A stretch of DNA of 43,416 nt from Tamlana sp. I1 (GTDB taxonomy: Bacteria > Bacteroidota > Bacteroidia > Flavobacteriales > Flavobacteriaceae). The number at the start of each line of letters is the position of its first letter. The first letter of the stretch is position 1. Location of the stretch: NCBI RefSeq assembly GCF_015355625.1, contig NZ_JACLAF010000019.1:1-43416 (forward strand), given 5' to 3'. The notes beneath the pieces are model-generated. The model did no database searches and was not told the origin of the DNA. It saw nothing but the letters and a program-made list of their open reading frames with translations. This document shows positions 7,017-15,703 of this stretch, one piece after another. Made by a program: the position numbers and the translations under genes.

Positions 7017-8222
7017 ATGGCAAGTAAAAAAACAATAGAAATCGTGAAGTCGACTGCGCCTGTACTACAAGTACATGGAGAAGCAATTACTAAAGTGTTT
7101 TATGAGATTTTATTTGATAAACATCCCGAGTTAAAAAATGTTTTTAACATGGTAAATCAAAAAAAAGGCACGCAACAAAGGGCTCTTGCCAATGCTGTGT
7201 TTCAGTATGCAGTTCATATTGAAAAATTAGAAATGCTTGGTGATGCCGTAGAACTTATAGCGCAGAAACATGCAAGTTTATCCATTCCAAAGGAAGCCTA
7301 TCCAATTGTTGGAGAAAATCTACTTATCGCCATAAAAAAAGTATTAGGTGATGCAGCTACTCCTGAAATTATCGATGCCTGGGCTGAAGCTTATGGCGAT
7401 TTGGCGGTTATATTTGTAACTAGAGAAGAAGAGTTATACAGTAGTAGGGAAGAAAGTATAGGTGGCTTTAGAGGTATGAAAGAATTTGTAGTAACCCAAA
7501 AAATAAATGAAAGCTGTAATATCACCTCGTTTTATTTAAAAAGAAAAGATGGCGAACCCATTCCAAAATTTATTTCCGGTCAGTACATTGCCATTACTAT
7601 TGAAATCCCTGGGACTGCGCATAAACATACAAGAAATTATAGCTTATCCGATTCTAATGATAAAGATTATCTAAGAATAAGTGTTAAAAGAGAAGAAGGA
7701 GATCCAAATGGAACGGTTTCTAATTATATCCATTCTAATATTGAAGTCGGTTCTGTTTTAAATTTAGGAATGCCTTCAGGAGAATTTGTTTTAAAACCTA
7801 CCAAAAACCCTATTGTTTTTATTAGCGGAGGAGTAGGCATTACCCCTTTGTTGAGTATGCTTAAAGCAGCCACTAAACGCCATGAGAATATCACTTTTAT
7901 TCAATGTGCATTGAATAGTGATTATCAGGCTTTCGATGCTGAAATTAATGACCAAATTAGCGATAAATCAAAATTTGTAAAAGTGTTTGATTTACCTTTA
8001 GCTTCAGATGTTCTTGGAGTAAATTATGATTATAAGGGGTATTTCAGGTCTGAAATATTAAGCGATTTAGGTATTTCTAGAAATAGTGATTTTTATTTCT
8101 GTGGACCTAAACCATTTATGGCTAATATTCTGTCTATTTTAGATGACTTAGGTGTGAAAAATGAAAATATTAATTTTGAATTTTTTGGTCCGTTTGAAGA
8201 ATTGAGTGTCGGTAAATCATAA
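7017..8222 (+). CDS. hmp: Flavohemoglobin, nitric oxide dioxygenase
   Basis: This 401-residue protein has the full Hmp architecture. The globin domain (1-140) has the proximal His85 in AQKHAS, distal Tyr29 and Tyr95. The FAD domain (about 150-260) has the RNYSLSD and KREEGDPNG motifs. The NAD-binding domain (about 265-395) has SGGVGITPLLSML and the terminal FFGP. The enzyme converts nitric oxide and oxygen to nitrate using NADH, and acts in the cytoplasm. Length is the same as in well-studied Hmp proteins and all catalytic residues are present. It is transcribed alone and ends at an unusually long perfect hairpin shared with a convergent gene. Confidence 0.96.
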   Translation: MASKKTIEIVKSTAPVLQVHGEAITKVFYEILFDKHPELKNVFNMVNQKKGTQQRALANAVFQYAVHIEKLEMLGDAVELIAQKHASLSIPKEAYPIVGENLLIAIKKVLGDAATPEIIDAWAEAYGDLAVIFVTREEELYSSREESIGGFRGMKEFVVTQKINESCNITSFYLKRKDGEPIPKFISGQYIAITIEIPGTAHKHTRNYSLSDSNDKDYLRISVKREEGDPNGTVSNYIHSNIEVGSVLNLGMPSGEFVLKPTKNPIVFISGGVGITPLLSMLKAATKRHENITFIQCALNSDYQAFDAEINDQISDKSKFVKVFDLPLASDVLGVNYDYKGYFRSEILSDLGISRNSDFYFCGPKPFMANILSILDDLGVKNENINFEFFGPFEELSVGKS

Positions 8223-8243
8223 ACAGGAGAAACCTAAAATAAA

Positions 8244-8296
8244 GCTGTCTGAAAAGTATAGTTACAAATTAAATGTAACTATACTTTTCAGACAGC
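8244..8296. terminator. Long perfect inverted repeat between convergent genes
   Basis: Two 23-base arms (8244-8266 and 8274-8296) are exact reverse complements around a 7-base loop. It sits 21 bases after the hmp stop and 14 bases after the stop of the convergent outer-membrane protein gene, so it probably terminates both. The stem is much longer than other terminators here and has no long T-run directly after it on either strand. Confidence 0.65.
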
Positions 8297-8310
8297 CAAA
8301 TTTGTTGTTT

Positions 8311-8961
8311 TTAATTAAGAGGTACCGCAAGATACACATTGATGGTACTGTTTTTTCCATCTGGAATGGTGTATGTTTCTCCAGCAAATGTTCTTTCTTT
8401 ACCTACGGTAGATAATCCGTAATTATATCTTAAACCAAAGCCTACGCTATCCAAATCGAAGCCTAAACCTATAGAAAGTCCTGTATCAAATTTGTTGAAA
8501 TCATCATTATCATAATTTTCTTCAAAATCGAAATCACCACTGTCTGTTTCGTTAGTCACTTTGGCGTTTAATAAATACGCAAAGTATGGTCCCGCATGAA
8601 TATTAATGTTATCAGCTACATTAATTTTTAATAGTACCGGCAGTTCTAGATAATTCAGTTTAAACTTAGCAGTTCCGGTGGCAATGGCATTATCGTAAAC
8701 CGATTCGGAGCCTTTTCTAGAATATAATAGCTCGGGTTGTATGGAGAGTATATTTGTAATGGGGAAATTTGTGTACAAACCGGCATTAAAACTGGTTAAC
8801 ATATTATCGTCATCGACATCATTATCGTGTAAATTGGAAAAGTTTAAGCCGCCCTTAACACCAATTTGTGGTTTTGATGTATCATTAATTTGAGCGTTTG
8901 AAGTTGCTGTTACTCCAAAAATTAGTAACATGGCTATTGAAATTTTGCCTAGGTTTTTCAT
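8311..8961 (-). CDS. Outer-membrane beta-barrel protein (PorT-like family)
   Basis: A 216-residue protein with a signal peptide (MKNLGKISIAMLLIFGV to about SNAQ) and then the start of the OMP_b-brl_2 pattern, GVKGGLNFSNL. Alternating amphipathic strands follow, ending in an aromatic/hydrophobic strand, INVYLAVPL. The size fits an 8-10 stranded barrel. Acidic loops (DNDVDDDN and FDFEENYDNDD) would face outward and could bind cations. The frame is open to 8991, but the ATG at 8961 starts the signal peptide and is preferred. Function is unknown for most of this family; some members serve type IX secretion, but nothing here links this gene to that system. Confidence 0.8.
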   Translation of the reverse strand: MKNLGKISIAMLLIFGVTATSNAQINDTSKPQIGVKGGLNFSNLHDNDVDDDNMLTSFNAGLYTNFPITNILSIQPELLYSRKGSESVYDNAIATGTAKFKLNYLELPVLLKINVADNINIHAGPYFAYLLNAKVTNETDSGDFDFEENYDNDDFNKFDTGLSIGLGFDLDSVGFGLRYNYGLSTVGKERTFAGETYTIPDGKNSTINVYLAVPLN

Positions 8962-9074
8962 ATCTATTTTGTTTTTTATTTGATATGACAAAGATGAAAC
9001 CTGAAGCGTGTATTTGCATTACATCATTTTTTTTAAGTCTTATAGGATTTTCATTTTATGAACGTTTAAAACAT

Positions 9075-9114
9075 AAAAAAGCCAACGCAATTCGTTTGGT
9101 GCGTTGGCTTTTTT
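9075..9114. terminator. Strong bidirectional terminator
   Basis: A 14-bp stem, A6-GCCAACGC (9075-9088) with GCGTTGGC-T6 (9101-9114), lies 39 bases past the stop of the minus-strand 75-aa gene and ends its transcript before the barrel gene. Confidence 0.88.
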
Positions 9115-9153
9115 ATTTCAATTTCCTATCTAAAAAGATAGCGATTAATTGGG

Positions 9154-9381
9154 TTATAGACTTGTGTAAGTTCTAGTTTCTTCGCCTTTTGTAAGGATGA
9201 AAACCAAATTTCCTTCCGAGTCTTGGTAAACTGTATCTAACAACCAACCTTGATTTGAAGCAGCTTCTAACAAGCATTTACGAACATCAGGGTTTTTTAA
9301 GTCTAATTTTAATTCAGTAGCACTAAGTGAAATTGAAAGTAAAAGCATCAAAGATGCGCATAGTAGTTTTACATTTTTCAT
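9154..9381 (-). CDS. Small secreted protein of unknown function (75 aa)
   Basis: The protein starts with a clear signal peptide (MKNVKLLCASLMLLLSISLSA), leaving a mature part of about 53 residues with one Cys. The mature part, LDLKNPDVRKCLLEAASNQGWLLDTVYQDSEGNLVFILTKGEE, predicts a helix followed by a beta hairpin. I do not recognise the family. It is a single gene closed by a strong terminator. No -7 consensus is obvious upstream. Confidence 0.65.
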   Translation of the reverse strand: MKNVKLLCASLMLLLSISLSATELKLDLKNPDVRKCLLEAASNQGWLLDTVYQDSEGNLVFILTKGEETRTYTSL

Positions 9382-9502
9382 ATTGAGAGTGTTTAATTAT
9401 TATAGGATAAATTTAAAACATCTCGAAAAGCCCTGTAAATATTATGGTTTATGGGTAAATTTAATCGTTAAGTAGGCAGTTTTCAACTAAATAACATTGC
9501 AA

Positions 9503-10522
9503 TTAGTTGGAAAAATTAAGTTCCGATTTATTTTTTTCAACTCGTAATTCTACTTGACGTCCAAAAATTAAAGCGCGATTATCTTTCGCGTGGCCTGCAT
9601 GCATATTAAATGCAATAGGAAAATTATAGTCTTTTAAAACATCTAAAATAAGTTGTTGGGCAGAGGTTCCCCAAGGAGTTGTGTTTTTCTTGATTTTGGT
9701 TAAATCGCCAACAATAACCCCGTTGCAATGATCAAAATATCCAGCACGTTTTAAACTTTGTAATAAACGATCAATATGGTATTTGTATTCGCCAATTTCT
9801 TCAATAAAAAGAATTGTTCCTTTGGTTTCTATTTGCGATTTAGAACCTAACATGGTTTGTAAAATGGTAAGATTTCCACCAACTAATTCGCCCGAAGCAT
9901 TTCCTGTTTTATTATAGGTTGAAGCTTCTAAAGTATAAGACAAGGGCTTGCCAAATAGCGCATCTTTAAAGGTTGAAATGGTTTCTTTAATAGTTTCTGG
10001 TGCGTCTTGTAAACTGGTGCACATCATGGCGTGAAGCGATTGATAGCCTAAATTATGAACATCGCTATGAAGGGCTGTAATATCGGAATACCCAATAACC
10101 CATTTCGGATTTTTTTTAAAGGCCGTCCAATCCAATCGGTCTAAAATTCGCACTGCACCATAACCGCCGCGGGCACACCAAATGGCTTTAATGTTTGGGT
10201 TGTCTAGCGCATTTTGAAAATCTTCACAACGCTCATCGTCAGTACCAGCAAAATGATTGTTTTGTGTAAACACATGTTTTCCAACCACGCTGTGTAGTCC
10301 CCAACTTTTTAAAAGCTCCTGGGCATTTTTAATTTCGCCTTGACGATTTTTTAAAATTCCGGAAGGCGCCACAATGGCAACGGTATCGCCTGCTTTTAAA
10401 TATGGTGGTTGTATCAAACTGCTATTCTGGTTTTTATCAGCTGTATTTTGGGCATGACTTTTTTCTATTCCGAAGAAAAAAATAGCACATAATAAGCTTA
10501 TCGTTAGTAGGTTTTTAGACAT
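9503..10522 (-). CDS. ldcA: LD-carboxypeptidase (peptidase S66, LdcA-like)
   Basis: A 339-residue protein with an N-terminal signal sequence (MSKNLLTISLLCAIFFFGIEKSHA) and a complete S66 domain. Visible signatures are AIVAPSG at the start of the domain, the nucleophile Ser in IGYSDITALH, the Glu in FIEEIGEYKYHIDRLL and the His in NMHAGHAKDNRALIFG, together the Ser-Glu-His triad. The family removes the terminal D-amino acid from peptidoglycan tetrapeptides during wall recycling. The predicted secretion signal implies a periplasmic location, whereas E. coli LdcA is cytoplasmic. The frame is open to 10537, but the ATG at 10522 begins a cleaner signal peptide. A microcin-immunity role (MccF-like) is a less likely alternative. 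Confidence 0.9.
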   Translation of the reverse strand: MSKNLLTISLLCAIFFFGIEKSHAQNTADKNQNSSLIQPPYLKAGDTVAIVAPSGILKNRQGEIKNAQELLKSWGLHSVVGKHVFTQNNHFAGTDDERCEDFQNALDNPNIKAIWCARGGYGAVRILDRLDWTAFKKNPKWVIGYSDITALHSDVHNLGYQSLHAMMCTSLQDAPETIKETISTFKDALFGKPLSYTLEASTYNKTGNASGELVGGNLTILQTMLGSKSQIETKGTILFIEEIGEYKYHIDRLLQSLKRAGYFDHCNGVIVGDLTKIKKNTTPWGTSAQQLILDVLKDYNFPIAFNMHAGHAKDNRALIFGRQVELRVEKNKSELNFSN

Positions 10523-10565
10523 AACGTAAAAGTACATTTTTTTTCTAAATGGCTTGTTAAATGAT

Positions 10566-10632
10566 TACTTTTGTGGCTTGAAAATAATGCGAAAGCATGC
10601 GTAAATTGAAGTTAACCTGCGCGAAAGGGCAG
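10566..10632 (+). promoter_or_regulatory. metG promoter box and structured leader
   Basis: TACTTTTG (10566-10573) matches TAnnTTTG. The leader of about 70 bases contains two hairpins closed by GAAA tetraloops: ATGC-GAAA-GCAT (10587-10598) and CTGCGC-GAAA-GGGCAG (10617-10632, one G-G mismatch). They could stabilise the mRNA or control translation; no known riboswitch or T-box pattern is present. Confidence 0.4.
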
Positions 10633-10651
10633 TCTGAAAATATTTAAATTG

Positions 10652-12745
10652 ATGAATAAACCAAAACGTTATACAGTCACCACCGCTTTACCTTACACCA
10701 ACGGCCCAATTCACATTGGCCATTTAGCAGGCGTTTATGTGCCCGCCGATATTTATGTGCGTTATTTACGCCTAACGGGTAACGATGTTGCTTTTATTGG
10801 AGGTAGCGACGAACACGGTGTGCCTATTACGATTAAGGCGAAAAACGAAGGGGTTTCTCCGCAAGATATTGTAGATAAATACCATGCGATTATAAAAAAA
10901 TCGTTTGAAGATTTCGGAATAACTTACGATAATTATTCGCGTACTTCGGCACCTATTCATCATGAAACGGCTTCAGAATTTTTCAAAACCTTATACGATA
11001 AAGGCGAGTTTATTGAAGAGTCTACCGAACAATTATACGATGCTGAAGCGAATCAGTTTTTAGCCGATCGTTTTGTGGTAGGAACCTGCCCCAAATGTGG
11101 CAACGAAGAAAGTTATGGCGACCAATGTGAAGCTTGTGGTACCAGCCATAATGCTACCGATTTAATTAATCCGAAATCGGCATTAACAGGAAACACGCCT
11201 ACATTAAAAGAAACTAAACACTGGTTTTTACCATTAGATAAACATGAAGCTTTTTTAAGAGAATGGATTCTTGAAGGACATAAAAAAGATTGGAAACCTA
11301 ATGTTTACGGCCAAGTAAAATCTTGGATAGATGATGGTTTGCGCCCTAGAGCCGTAACCCGCGATTTAGATTGGGGAATTCCTGTGCCTGTAGAAGGTGG
11401 CGAAGGTAAAGTGTTATACGTTTGGTTTGATGCCCCTATTGGTTACATTTCTTCAACTAAAGAATGGGCCGCTCGCGAAGGGAAAGATTGGGAACCGTAT
11501 TGGAAAGATAAAGACACCAAATTGGTGCATTTTATAGGAAAAGATAATATCGTGTTTCACTGTATTATTTTTCCAGCGATGCTTAAAGCTGAAGGATCTT
11601 ACATCATGCCAGATAATGTGCCTGCTAACGAGTTTTTAAACTTAGAAGGCAACAAATTATCAACCTCTAAAAACTGGGCAGTTTGGTTACCAGAATATTT
11701 GGAAGAATTTCCAGGTCAGCAAGATGTATTGCGTTATGTTTTAACGGCAAATGCTCCAGAAACAAAGGATAACGATTTTACTTGGAAAGATTTTCAAGCC
11801 AGAAATAATAACGAATTGGTTGCTATTTTCGGAAACTTCATTAATAGAGTCGTGGTTTTAACCAATAAGTACTATGAAGGTGTTGTGCCAAGTCCAAACG
11901 ATTTTACAGACGTTGATGAAGAAACTTTAGCTGCTATAAAAGCGTATCCAGATGTGATTTCAAGTTCTATAGAGCGTTACCGTTTTAGAGAAGCAGGTCA
12001 AGAATTAATGAATTTAGCGCGTTTGGGTAATAAATATTTAGCTGACGCTGAACCTTGGAAAGTGATAAAAGTAGATGAAGAACGCACCAAAACCATCATG
12101 TATGTGGCGCTTCAAATCGCATCGGCTTTAGCCACTTTAAGTGAGCCGTTTTTACCGTTTACTTCCGAGAAACTTAAAAATATTCTTAAGTTGACTAATT
12201 CTATTGAAAGCGAAAGTCATGCTGAGCTTGTCGAAGCATCACAATGGAATGAAATAGCTACTAAAAAAGTGCTTCTTCCTGCTGGACATAAAATAGGACA
12301 AGCCGAATTACTTTTTTCTAAAATTGAAGATGAAACCATCCAGAAGCAATTGGATAAATTAGAAGCAAGCAAAAAAGCCAACGAAGTAGCTAATAAAAAA
12401 GTAGAACCTCAAAAAGCCACCATTACTTTTGATGATTTTACAAAACTAGATTTACGAGTAGGCACCATTTTAGAAGCCGAAAAAATGCCAAAAGCTAAAA
12501 AGTTATTGGTTTTAAAAGTAGATACAGGCATCGATGTACGCACCATAGTTTCTGGAATCGCCGAAAGTTTTAAACCCGAGGATATTGTTGGAAAACAAGT
12601 GACGGTTTTAGTGAATTTAGCTCCTCGTGCCTTACGTGGTGTAGAAAGTGAAGGCATGATTTTAATGACCGAAAACGCCGAAGGGAAATTGGTTTTTGTT
12701 AATCCAGATGAAGCAAATGTGGCTAATGGATTAACCATTAGTTAA
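10652..12745 (+). CDS. metG: Methionyl-tRNA synthetase
   Basis: A 697-residue class I aminoacyl-tRNA synthetase that charges tRNA-Met. The N-terminal Rossmann domain has the HIGH motif (residues about 21-24), followed by the zinc knuckle [18 protein letters not shown] and the KMSKS-equivalent LSTSK in [10 protein letters not shown]. The anticodon-binding helical domain follows. The C-terminal 105 residues form an EMAP/Trbp111-type tRNA-binding domain ([14 protein letters not shown] ... [14 protein letters not shown]). Between the last two is an insertion, [11 protein letters not shown] (about residues 522-532), encoded by a repeat-like DNA sequence described separately. The reading frame stays intact. 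A TTG directly precedes the ATG at 10652; the ATG is preferred. Confidence 0.97.
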   Translation: MNKPKRYTVTTALPYTNGPIHIGHLAGVYVPADIYVRYLRLTGNDVAFIGGSDEHGVPITIKAKNEGVSPQDIVDKYHAIIKKSFEDFGITYDNYSRTSAPIHHETASEFFKTLYDKGEFIEESTEQLYDAEANQFLADRFVVGTCPKCGNEESYGDQCEACGTSHNATDLINPKSALTGNTPTLKETKHWFLPLDKHEAFLREWILEGHKKDWKPNVYGQVKSWIDDGLRPRAVTRDLDWGIPVPVEGGEGKVLYVWFDAPIGYISSTKEWAAREGKDWEPYWKDKDTKLVHFIGKDNIVFHCIIFPAMLKAEGSYIMPDNVPANEFLNLEGNKLSTSKNWAVWLPEYLEEFPGQQDVLRYVLTANAPETKDNDFTWKDFQARNNNELVAIFGNFINRVVVLTNKYYEGVVPSPNDFTDVDEETLAAIKAYPDVISSSIERYRFREAGQELMNLARLGNKYLADAEPWKVIKVDEERTKTIMYVALQIASALATLSEPFLPFTSEKLKNILKLTNSIESESHAELVEASQWNEIATKKVLLPAGHKIGQAELLFSKIEDETIQKQLDKLEASKKANEVANKKVEPQKATITFDDFTKLDLRVGTILEAEKMPKAKKLLVLKVDTGIDVRTIVSGIAESFKPEDIVGKQVTVLVNLAPRALRGVESEGMILMTENAEGKLVFVNPDEANVANGLTIS
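12212..12242 (+). repeat. REP-like interspersed repeat inside metG
   Basis: The sequence TCATGCTGAGCTTGTCGAAG with flanks carries a GCTT-GTCG-AAGC hairpin core. It matches a repeat type that I know as frequent between genes in Bacteroidota. A diverged relative lies at 43232-43246 next to the right IS end. Here it is read in frame as SHAELVEAS. Confidence 0.6.
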
Positions 12746-12756
12746 TTTTTCGGTTT

Positions 12757-14199
12757 ATGAAGAAATTTATTTGTGTTCTAGCTTGTTTGCTGTCTTGTTT
12801 TCAATTGGCTTTTAGTCAAGAGGTTGTTTTAGACTTTGAATGTGAACAGGAATCTAAAAGATTGGCTAAGGAGACCTTTTCTATTTCAAATCTTGAAAAT
12901 AACGATTTGGCTATTTTCGTAAAGGAAAAGAAAACCATTCAAGCGTATTTGTTTGATGCTTCCTTTAATGAGAAAGTACATTTTAGTTTCGATTCAGATA
13001 AACGAAATAAATACGATAAAGTATTAGGAACTAAAGTTGTAGGGAACCAATACAGTTTGGTGTATTCTAGTAGTAATCGTAATAAATATTGTGTTTTTAC
13101 GGTAGACTTTTCAACAAAAAAATATAGCGTAAAAGAGTTTAAGGTTGATTTGCCTAGAGAGGCATTAATTAAAGCCATTAATTACAAGAATACTATTTAT
13201 TTCTTATCCTCTAATGCCGATAACGAAATTATAATTCGCGAATTGGATGATGCATATCATTTAAATGTAATCAAAACTCATGCTTTGGATTTAGAACGCT
13301 CACAGCGACTAAGTGATTTAGATTATTTTAGTTTTGATGACTTATTCAGTAAAGGGGAGAGCCAAGTTTTTGAAATAGTAAATACGGTGCCAAATAGTAT
13401 TGAATTGGTTTCTGAAGATGCTAAAATTTATAGAAATGATGATTCTTTATATTTAACTTTCGATTATAAGAGAACAAAATCTACTTTAATGATTGTTATC
13501 AGTTTAATTGATTTCAATATTCAAAGAAAAGAGTTTGCTTATGCTATTGGTAAAATAGGCGATTATAAGAGGTATAATTCCTATTTTCTAGATGGTAAAT
13601 TATTTCAAATAGCGAGTTCAAACAAAGAAATGAGTTTAAGGGTGAAATCTATGACAGATAGTGTTTTAAAATCGTTTTACTATCACAAGGAAGCGCCTAT
13701 AGCCATAAGAAATTCTATTATCACCCAAGACGGAAACACAGCAGTGCCCTGGGTAACGACCAGAACCTTTGATGAGACTTCTAAGTTTTTACGTAAAATT
13801 TCTTCTGGAGGCATTGGTGTTAGTGCCTACAAAGTAGGGCCGCTTTATCATTTAACTATTGGCGGAACTAAAGAGGTTAGAACAAGTACGCCTATGGTGA
13901 TGCCTGGAATGGCAGGTGTTACAATTGCTAGTCTTGGTAGTGTAGCAATAACCATAAATCCTGTTGCATATAGTTTTAGCGGATATGAATCATCAAAATC
14001 AACATATTTTAGAACCACACTAGATGCTGGTTTTAACCATGTACCAGGCGCCACTGAAGAAAATATTTTTGAAAAAATAAAAGCCTATAGCGCGTTGACG
14101 GAATATTGTTCTAACGAAGATGTGTTTTATCATAATAACGAATTGCTTTTTGGTTATTTAAATCAGAAAGAAGGGAGATATAAATTGGTGAAGTTTTAA
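12757..14199 (+). CDS. Secreted protein of unknown function (480 aa)
   Basis: This 480-residue protein begins with a signal peptide (MKKFICVLACLLSCFQLAFSQ). It shows regularly spaced beta-strand pairs with aromatic residues across the first 330 residues, suggesting a propeller-like or beta-solenoid domain. A Gly/Ala/Pro-rich segment follows (MVMPGMAGVTIASLGSVAI, about residues 378-400), which looks hydrophobic enough to contact a membrane. No enzyme motif is seen and I do not recognise the family. It begins 11 bases after metG and is likely co-transcribed with it, although the products have no evident functional link. Confidence 0.7.
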   Translation: MKKFICVLACLLSCFQLAFSQEVVLDFECEQESKRLAKETFSISNLENNDLAIFVKEKKTIQAYLFDASFNEKVHFSFDSDKRNKYDKVLGTKVVGNQYSLVYSSSNRNKYCVFTVDFSTKKYSVKEFKVDLPREALIKAINYKNTIYFLSSNADNEIIIRELDDAYHLNVIKTHALDLERSQRLSDLDYFSFDDLFSKGESQVFEIVNTVPNSIELVSEDAKIYRNDDSLYLTFDYKRTKSTLMIVISLIDFNIQRKEFAYAIGKIGDYKRYNSYFLDGKLFQIASSNKEMSLRVKSMTDSVLKSFYYHKEAPIAIRNSIITQDGNTAVPWVTTRTFDETSKFLRKISSGGIGVSAYKVGPLYHLTIGGTKEVRTSTPMVMPGMAGVTIASLGSVAITINPVAYSFSGYESSKSTYFRTTLDAGFNHVPGATEENIFEKIKAYSALTEYCSNEDVFYHNNELLFGYLNQKEGRYKLVKF

Positions 14200-14242
14200 A
14201 ATCCTTATAAACTAAAACAGCTATTAATTATATAAAATAAAA

Positions 14243-14274
14243 ATATTATCTTGTAAAGAGTTTGAAGATAATAT
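14243..14274. repeat. 10-bp perfect inverted repeat before the lipoprotein gene
   Basis: ATATTATCTT (14243-14252) and AAGATAATAT (14265-14274) are exact reverse complements with a 12-base loop. A TAATTTTG promoter -7 box begins three bases later (14278-14285), so the repeat overlaps the -33 region of the lipocalin-like gene. It could be an operator, or a weak terminator of the upstream gene. Confidence 0.5.
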
Positions 14275-14307
14275 CGGTAATTTTGAATAATTAATTAAAA
14301 CCATAAT

Positions 14308-14784
14308 ATGAAAAAAATAGCTTTAGTATTAATCACTTTAAGCCTTATGGCTTGCGGAACCACAAAAACTGCTGCTCCTGTAAAACCCAAAAAAGTAATG
14401 AAAGGGGATTGGGTGCTAAATTCAATTACTTACAGCGAAGCTGGCGAGTATAATGTCACATTACTAAATGACGAAAGTAAAGCTTGCTTTGAAGGCAGTA
14501 CTTGGAATTTTGTAACCAATAATAATAAAGGTAGTTATACCATTAATGGTGCAGATTGTAGTGTTGGAAAACGTGATTTTATTTTTACCATTGATAAAAT
14601 TGACGAACAGTCCGGACTTTACGATTTTCTTATAAAGCCAACCGATGCTAAAGGAAAATCGGCTACCAATCAAGGTTTTAGACTGCATCTTGCTTCATTT
14701 TCAGAAACAGAAATGTCTTGGGATCAAACCGTGTCTGTTGATAATAAACCTTTTGTTATTAGCATGCATTTTTCAAAAATGTAA
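14308..14784 (+). CDS. Lipocalin-like lipoprotein
   Basis: A 158-residue protein with a lipoprotein signal: MKKIALVLITLSLMACG, where the Cys of the LMAC lipobox would be acylated. The mature domain has GDWVLNSITY, GSTWNF, and beta strands through to WDQTVSVDNKPFVISMHF. This follows the pattern of lipocalin-like proteins (GxW start, repeated beta hairpins) commonly found beside OmpA-type lipoproteins in Flavobacteriaceae. The ligand is unknown. It lies 50 bases upstream of the OmpA-type gene, and the two probably form one transcript ending at the hairpin at 15561. Confidence 0.75.
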   Translation: MKKIALVLITLSLMACGTTKTAAPVKPKKVMKGDWVLNSITYSEAGEYNVTLLNDESKACFEGSTWNFVTNNNKGSYTINGADCSVGKRDFIFTIDKIDEQSGLYDFLIKPTDAKGKSATNQGFRLHLASFSETEMSWDQTVSVDNKPFVISMHFSKM

Positions 14785-14834
14785 ATTCGTATTAAACGCT
14801 TAAATAAATAAATTTCACCCTCAAAAAATAAAAG

Positions 14835-15536
14835 ATGAAAACATACTTAAAAAAATCAGCTGTGGTAGTATTAGCTGCCATTGCATTAGTATCATTTGTA
14901 AATTGTAAAACCGTTGATAATGCCAATAATAAACAAAAAGGCGCTGCTATTGGTGCAGTTGGAGGTGCTATTTTAGGTGCCATTATTGGAAACAATGTAG
15001 GCCATGGTAATAGCGAATTAGGTGCTGCTATTGGTGCTGCCATAGGTGGTGGAGCCGGAGTAGTTATTGGAAATAAAATGGATAAGCAAGCACAAGCAAT
15101 CGAGCAAGAGGTGCCAGGTGCGCAAGTAGAGCGTGTTGATCAAGGTATTGTTGTGACTTTCGAAGACGGAAGTGGTGTGTATTTTGCAACCAATAAATAC
15201 AATATCAATTCAGAATCTCAAGAAACATTAAATAAATTAGTTGGTGTATTTCAAGATCATCCAGATACTAATTTATTAGTTGTTGGTCATACTGATAGTC
15301 AAGGAGACGCAAATTACAACATGACACTGTCTAAAAACAGAGCAAATGCTGTAACAGGTTTCTTAAGACAAAACGGAATAAGCTCAAGCCGTTTAACAAC
15401 GCACTGGTTTGGTGAAGAGCAGCCTATCGCAGATAATGGAACTGCTGAAGGTCGTGCTAAAAACAGACGTGTAAATATTGTTATTGTACCTAATGACGAG
15501 ATGATTAAAGAAGCTAAACAGGAGGCTGGAAATTAA
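14835..15536 (+). CDS. OmpA-family lipoprotein with glycine zipper
   Basis: A 233-residue protein with a lipoprotein-type signal ending VSFVNCKT, a glycine-zipper segment (GAAIGAVGGAILGAIIGN and a second copy GAAIGAAIGGGAGVVIGN, residues about 37-78), and a C-terminal OmpA domain. The OmpA domain carries VGHTDSQGDANYNMTLSKNRANAV and the late AKNRRVNIVI, which bind diaminopimelate of peptidoglycan. The order matches YiaD-type proteins, which anchor the outer membrane to the wall. It is the second gene of the lipocalin-OmpA pair and is followed by a good terminator. Confidence 0.93.
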   Translation: MKTYLKKSAVVVLAAIALVSFVNCKTVDNANNKQKGAAIGAVGGAILGAIIGNNVGHGNSELGAAIGAAIGGGAGVVIGNKMDKQAQAIEQEVPGAQVERVDQGIVVTFEDGSGVYFATNKYNINSESQETLNKLVGVFQDHPDTNLLVVGHTDSQGDANYNMTLSKNRANAVTGFLRQNGISSSRLTTHWFGEEQPIADNGTAEGRAKNRRVNIVIVPNDEMIKEAKQEAGN

Positions 15537-15560
15537 AAAACAGGCTTTAAATAACTTTTT

Positions 15561-15599
15561 AAGAAGTCCCCTAAAATCTATTTTTTAGTGGACTTCTTT
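15561..15599 (+). terminator. Terminator after the OmpA-type gene
   Basis: AAGAAGTCC (15561-15569) pairs with GGACTTCTT (15590-15598), with an inner CTAAAA/TTTTAG stem, 24 bases after the stop codon. Confidence 0.85.
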
Positions 15600-15678
15600 G
15601 TATTTATAATTTAATTAAGACCTATTATAATTAAGGGAATTAAGTAAATTCTCATGTAAAATTAAATAAAGAAATCTG

Positions 15679-15686
15679 TAACTTTA
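15679..15686 (+). promoter_or_regulatory. Possible ferritin promoter -7 box
   Basis: TAACTTTA differs from TAnnTTTG by one base and lies 17 bases before the ATG. A GGA triplet eight bases before the ATG may help ribosome binding. No operator of the TTTTAG-N6-CTAAAA type is seen here. Confidence 0.3.
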
Positions 15687-15703
15687 CAAAAAAAGGAAGC
15701 ATT

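Noticed and set aside
8898-9176. 92-codon forward frame with hydrophobic stretches
   Set aside because: It covers the antisense of the barrel protein's signal peptide and a strong terminator hairpin; the hydrophobicity comes from the antisense of leader codons.
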